Assembly (NCBI GenBank): GCA_913776255.1
Contig: CAJYLV010000021.1
Span: 1 to 57,628, forward strand
Length of the DNA stretch: 57,628 nucleotides
Direction of reading: 5' to 3'
DNA from: an uncultured Sphingomonas sp.
GTDB lineage: Bacteria > Pseudomonadota > Alphaproteobacteria > Sphingomonadales > Sphingomonadaceae
Of the stretch, positions 53,881 through 57,628 are shown piece by piece. The notes beneath the pieces are model-generated. The model was not told the origin of the DNA. It was given only the letters and a program-made list of their open reading frames with translations, and did no database searches. The translations under genes and the position numbers were made by a program. The stretch's first letter is position 1, and every line of letters starts with the position of its first letter.

Positions 53881-55215
53881 TCAGCGCCCGCCGGGGAAGC
53901 CCGTGGTCTCAAAGCGGATCGGCGCGCCCTGCGGCGCGTCGCCGAGCTGGTCTTCCCACATCGCCACCTGCCCGCGCACGATCGTCCCGATCGGCTTGCC
54001 GGTCAGTTCCACCCCGGTGAACGGCGACCAGCCCGCGCGCGAGCGCAGCCAGCGCTCCTCGATCGTCCAGCGCTTCTTGAGGTCGACGATCGTGAAATCG
54101 GCGTCATAGCCGGCTGCGATCCGGCCCTTGCCGGTCAGCCCGAAGATCCGCTGCGCGCCCGCGCTGGTCAGCTCGATGACGCGCTGCAGCGTCAACCGGC
54201 CCTGCGCGGCATGGTCGAGCAGCAGCGGCAGCAGCGTCTGGACGCCCGGCATCCCGCTCGGGCTCGCCGGATAGGGCTTGTTCTTTTCGTCCAGCGTGTG
54301 CGGCGCGTGGTCGGAACCGATCACGTCGGGCACACCCTGGTTGAGCCAGTGCCAGAGCCCGTCGCGATGCGCGCCCGAACGGATCGGCGGGTTCATCTGC
54401 GCCAGCGTGCCGATCCGCGGATAGGCCTCTTCGCCGGCCAGCGTCAGATGCTGCGGCGTCACCTCGCAGGTCGCGATATCCTTGTTCTGCCCGAGCAGCT
54501 CCAGCTCGGCAGGGGTGGTGACATGGAGGACGTGGATCCGCCGCCGCGCCGCGCGCGCCAGCCGCAGGATGCGGGTCGTCGCGAGCAATGCGCTCTCGTC
54601 GTCGCGCCACACCGGATGCGACGACGGATCGCCCTCGACGCGCTCGCCGGCGCGCGCGTTCATGCGGTCCTCGTCCTCGGCGTGGATCGCGACACGCCGG
54701 TGCCCGCTCGCCAGCACCTCGGCGAGCCGCGCATCCTCGCTGACCAGCAGGTCGCCGGTCGACGCGCCCATGAAGATCTTCACCCCTGCGGTGCCCGGCA
54801 ACCGCTCCAGCTCGGCAAGATCGCGCGCATTGTGGTTGGTCGCGCCGACGTAGAAGGCATGGTCGCACCACATCCGCCCCTTGGCGCGGGTCAGCTTGTC
54901 CTCGATCGCGTCGGCGGAATCGGTGTTGGGCTTGGTGTTCGGCATCTCGAACACCGCGACCACGCCGCCCATCACCGCTGCCTCGCTGCCGGTCGCGAGG
55001 TCTTCCTTGTGGACCAGCCCCGGCTCGCGGAAATGCACCTGCGTGTCGATGACGCCGGGCAGGATGTCGAGCCCGGTACAGTCGATCGTCCGCCCCGCAT
55101 CGCCGCGCGCGCCGATCGCGACGATCCGCCCGTCGTGCACGCCGACGTCGGCGGCGACGGGGCCGCCCGGGGTGTGCACCGTGCCACCGGTCAGCAGGAG
55201 ATCGTAGGTCGCCAT
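53881..55215 (-). CDS. pyrC: dihydroorotase, class I
   Basis: A 444-residue amidohydrolase closing carbamoyl-aspartate to dihydroorotate. The metal motif is DTQVHFREPG (H-x-H degenerate: QVHF), with GKVIF-type KIFMGAS for the carboxylated lysine region, HAEDED and GSDHAPHT for the remaining ligands. The usual first His of HxH is Gln here (TQVHF), which is atypical for a catalytic class I enzyme, although some sphingomonad enzymes appear to share it. Confidence 0.85.
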   Translation of the reverse strand: MATYDLLLTGGTVHTPGGPVAADVGVHDGRIVAIGARGDAGRTIDCTGLDILPGVIDTQVHFREPGLVHKEDLATGSEAAVMGGVVAVFEMPNTKPNTDSADAIEDKLTRAKGRMWCDHAFYVGATNHNARDLAELERLPGTAGVKIFMGASTGDLLVSEDARLAEVLASGHRRVAIHAEDEDRMNARAGERVEGDPSSHPVWRDDESALLATTRILRLARAARRRIHVLHVTTPAELELLGQNKDIATCEVTPQHLTLAGEEAYPRIGTLAQMNPPIRSGAHRDGLWHWLNQGVPDVIGSDHAPHTLDEKNKPYPASPSGMPGVQTLLPLLLDHAAQGRLTLQRVIELTSAGAQRIFGLTGKGRIAAGYDADFTIVDLKKRWTIEERWLRSRAGWSPFTGVELTGKPIGTIVRGQVAMWEDQLGDAPQGAPIRFETTGFPGGR

Positions 55216-55269
55216 CGTCAGCCCTTTCTGGCTCTTTCGCGGGGTCGCCGCCCTCCCTACCTTGGCGTT

Positions 55270-56007
55270 ATGGACGATACCACCCCGGCGACGATGCTGG
55301 CCGACCGCGCGCTGCTGCGGCTGTCCGGCGAGGATGTGCGCGGCTTCCTTCAGGGCCTGCTGACCAACGACGTCGCGGGCGCGCTCCCGGTCTGGGCGGG
55401 GCTGCTGACGCCGCAGGGCAAGGCGCTATTCGACATGATCGTGTGGGCGGAGGGCGACGATGTGCTGCTCGACGTCGAGCGGGAGCAGCGCGATGCGATC
55501 GCGCGGCGTCTGACCATGTACCGGCTGCGGCGCGCGATCACGATCGCGCCGGAGGACGGGCTGGCGGTGCACTGGGCACACGACGCCGACGGACAGGGTG
55601 CCGATCCACGCCTGCCGGCGCTCGGTGCGCGCTGGCTCGCGCCGCCCGCACCGGCGGCGAGCGGCTGGCACGCGCATCGCCTGTCGCTGGGGGTCGCGGA
55701 GGGGGTCGCCGATCTCGGCACGGGCGAGACCTTGTGGCTGGAGGCGAACGCGCGCGAGCTGCACGGCGTCAGCTTCACCAAGGGCTGTTACGTCGGGCAA
55801 GAGAATACCGCGCGGATGCACCACCGCGACAAGGTCCGCCGCCGCCTGGTGGTCGCGCCGGCCGACGAGAGCGATCCTCGCCAGCGGTCGACCTACCCCG
55901 AACTGGGGCTGATGGTGACGCTGCGCCGCGTCGATGCGCTCGGCGCGGCGCGCGTGCCGCCGTGGCTGGCGGCGGCGATCGGTGCGGAAGCCGGCGGAGC
56001 CGATTAG
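55270..56007 (+). CDS. ygfZ: CAF17-like/YgfZ folate-binding protein
   Basis: A 245-residue GcvT-related protein. The diagnostic KGCYVGQEN motif is intact. YgfZ and CAF17/IBA57 use tetrahydrofolate in maturing or repairing certain Fe-S enzymes, including MiaB. It is divergent from pyrC with 54 bp between. The cysteine of the motif, needed for activity, is present. Confidence 0.93.
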   Translation: MDDTTPATMLADRALLRLSGEDVRGFLQGLLTNDVAGALPVWAGLLTPQGKALFDMIVWAEGDDVLLDVEREQRDAIARRLTMYRLRRAITIAPEDGLAVHWAHDADGQGADPRLPALGARWLAPPAPAASGWHAHRLSLGVAEGVADLGTGETLWLEANARELHGVSFTKGCYVGQENTARMHHRDKVRRRLVVAPADESDPRQRSTYPELGLMVTLRRVDALGAARVPPWLAAAIGAEAGGAD

Positions 56008-56028
56008 CTGCGGAATCGCCTGCTTCGG

Positions 56029-56090
56029 TGCGAGCGGAGCGAAGCAATTTAACGCCGGATCAGGACGTGCTGGATGGCGTCGCTACGCCA
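56029..56090. repeat. degenerate palindromic repeat, family B copy 5
   Basis: GTGCGAGCGGAGCGAAGCAAT at left against GGATGGCGTCGCTACGCC at right; several stem mismatches show decay. It is the first part of the 458-bp ygfZ-ompA gap. Confidence 0.65.
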
Positions 56091-56130
56091 GAACCGATCG
56101 ACATTTTGGGTGGGCGTCAGAAGAAGGTTG

Positions 56131-56265
56131 AATCGCGCGGAGGCGCGAAGGACGCGGAGGTGTACCGCGTGAGGGACGCGTAGCCTTTCTCTCCAAACCA
56201 TGAGGGGATTTAGCGTCCGCTGCGGCAAGCTCGACTTCTCTGCGTCCTCCGCGCCTCTGCGCGCA
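56131..56265. repeat. palindromic repeat, family C copy 2
   Basis: Inverted ends GCGCGGAGGCGCGAAGGACG and TGCGTCCTCCGCGCCTCTGC, related to the copy inside the suf operon. The rest of the gap to 56406 shows no gene. Confidence 0.75.
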
Positions 56266-56406
56266 AAACCTTTCCTGCGCTTCCGCATGCGCCTGAAGGG
56301 CGATCGGTCCTGCCAGTGGTCTGGCCGAACCCGTCGCCCCTTGACGGACCCAAGGGGGCCGAAGACGCGTCCCCACCGCCAAAAATCACGCGCCTTGGTG
56401 ACCAAC

Positions 56407-56437
56407 AAAAAAAGGAGGCCGGCTCGCGCCGACCTCC
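56407..56437 (-). terminator. rho-independent terminator of ompA
   Basis: A GGAGGTCGG / CCGGCCTCC stem (one G-T style mismatch) followed on the minus strand by seven T, 29 bases after the ompA stop. Confidence 0.85.
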
Positions 56438-56465
56438 CTCTTTGCGGTCACCGAAGTGATCGACC

Positions 56466-57599
<1,134 letters not shown>

Positions 57600-57628
57600 A
57601 ATCCCCTTTCCATGGTGTCACTACGGAC

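Overview
The window is high-GC alphaproteobacterial chromosome, and gene content and protein sequences point to a sphingomonad (Sphingomonas or a close relative). The basis is gene order (a sufR-sufB-sufC-sufD-sufS operon; an nfuA-rutE-tsaB-rimI-fur-plsC-miaB-phoH-ybeY-corC run), an EipA/DUF1134 protein, an OmpA-type porin with a proline linker, and dense intergenic palindromic repeats. The species assignment is my inference; no rRNA is present.

Layout. 1-2411: two diverged copies of the glgP end plus glgB start, joined tail to tail as a large inverted repeat that truncates both glgB copies. 2176-5528: intact glgP and a YihY/BrkB membrane protein. 5740-12000: the complete SUF iron-sulfur operon, read leftwards from its Rrf2-type regulator. 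12308-18914: pyrD, gamma-glutamyltransferase, a long-chain acyl-CoA synthetase, a small GIY-YIG protein and a PQQ-type sugar dehydrogenase. 19051-28102: a long leftward run of housekeeping genes for RNA maturation, tRNA modification, iron regulation, lipid acylation and Fe-S transfer, with a vapBC toxin-antitoxin pair between phoH and ybeY. 28411-36823: a beta-hydroxylase, an M16 protease, a PHA-system protein, lnt, metK (with a palindromic operator) and ruvA. 37096-42114: a divergent sugar-oxidation locus (DUF1080 hydrolase, GMC oxidoreductase and its small subunit; SDR and GH130-like glycosidase).

42149-52853 is a 10.7-kb integrated element in the 3' end of tRNA-Ser(GCU), bounded by 16-bp direct repeats. 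It carries a tyrosine integrase, an AlpA-like regulator, a P4-type primase-helicase, a P27-like small terminase and an HK97 major capsid protein. I see no portal, large terminase, protease or tail genes, so it looks like a phage satellite rather than a prophage. At its distal end is AT-richer cargo: a ThsB-like TIR (DUF1863/MTH538) gene overlapping a four-helix SLATT/DUF4231 membrane gene, with a divergent deoxyribosyltransferase/TIR-like-fold plus Tudor-like gene. I read this as a Thoeris-like antiphage module in which a TIR signal would gate a membrane effector; it is the most interesting part of the window.

53086-57599 returns to core genome: eipA, pyrC, a YgfZ/CAF17 folate protein and ompA. 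At least three families of palindromic, MITE-like repeats occupy most intergenic gaps. No CRISPR array, transposase or rRNA was found.
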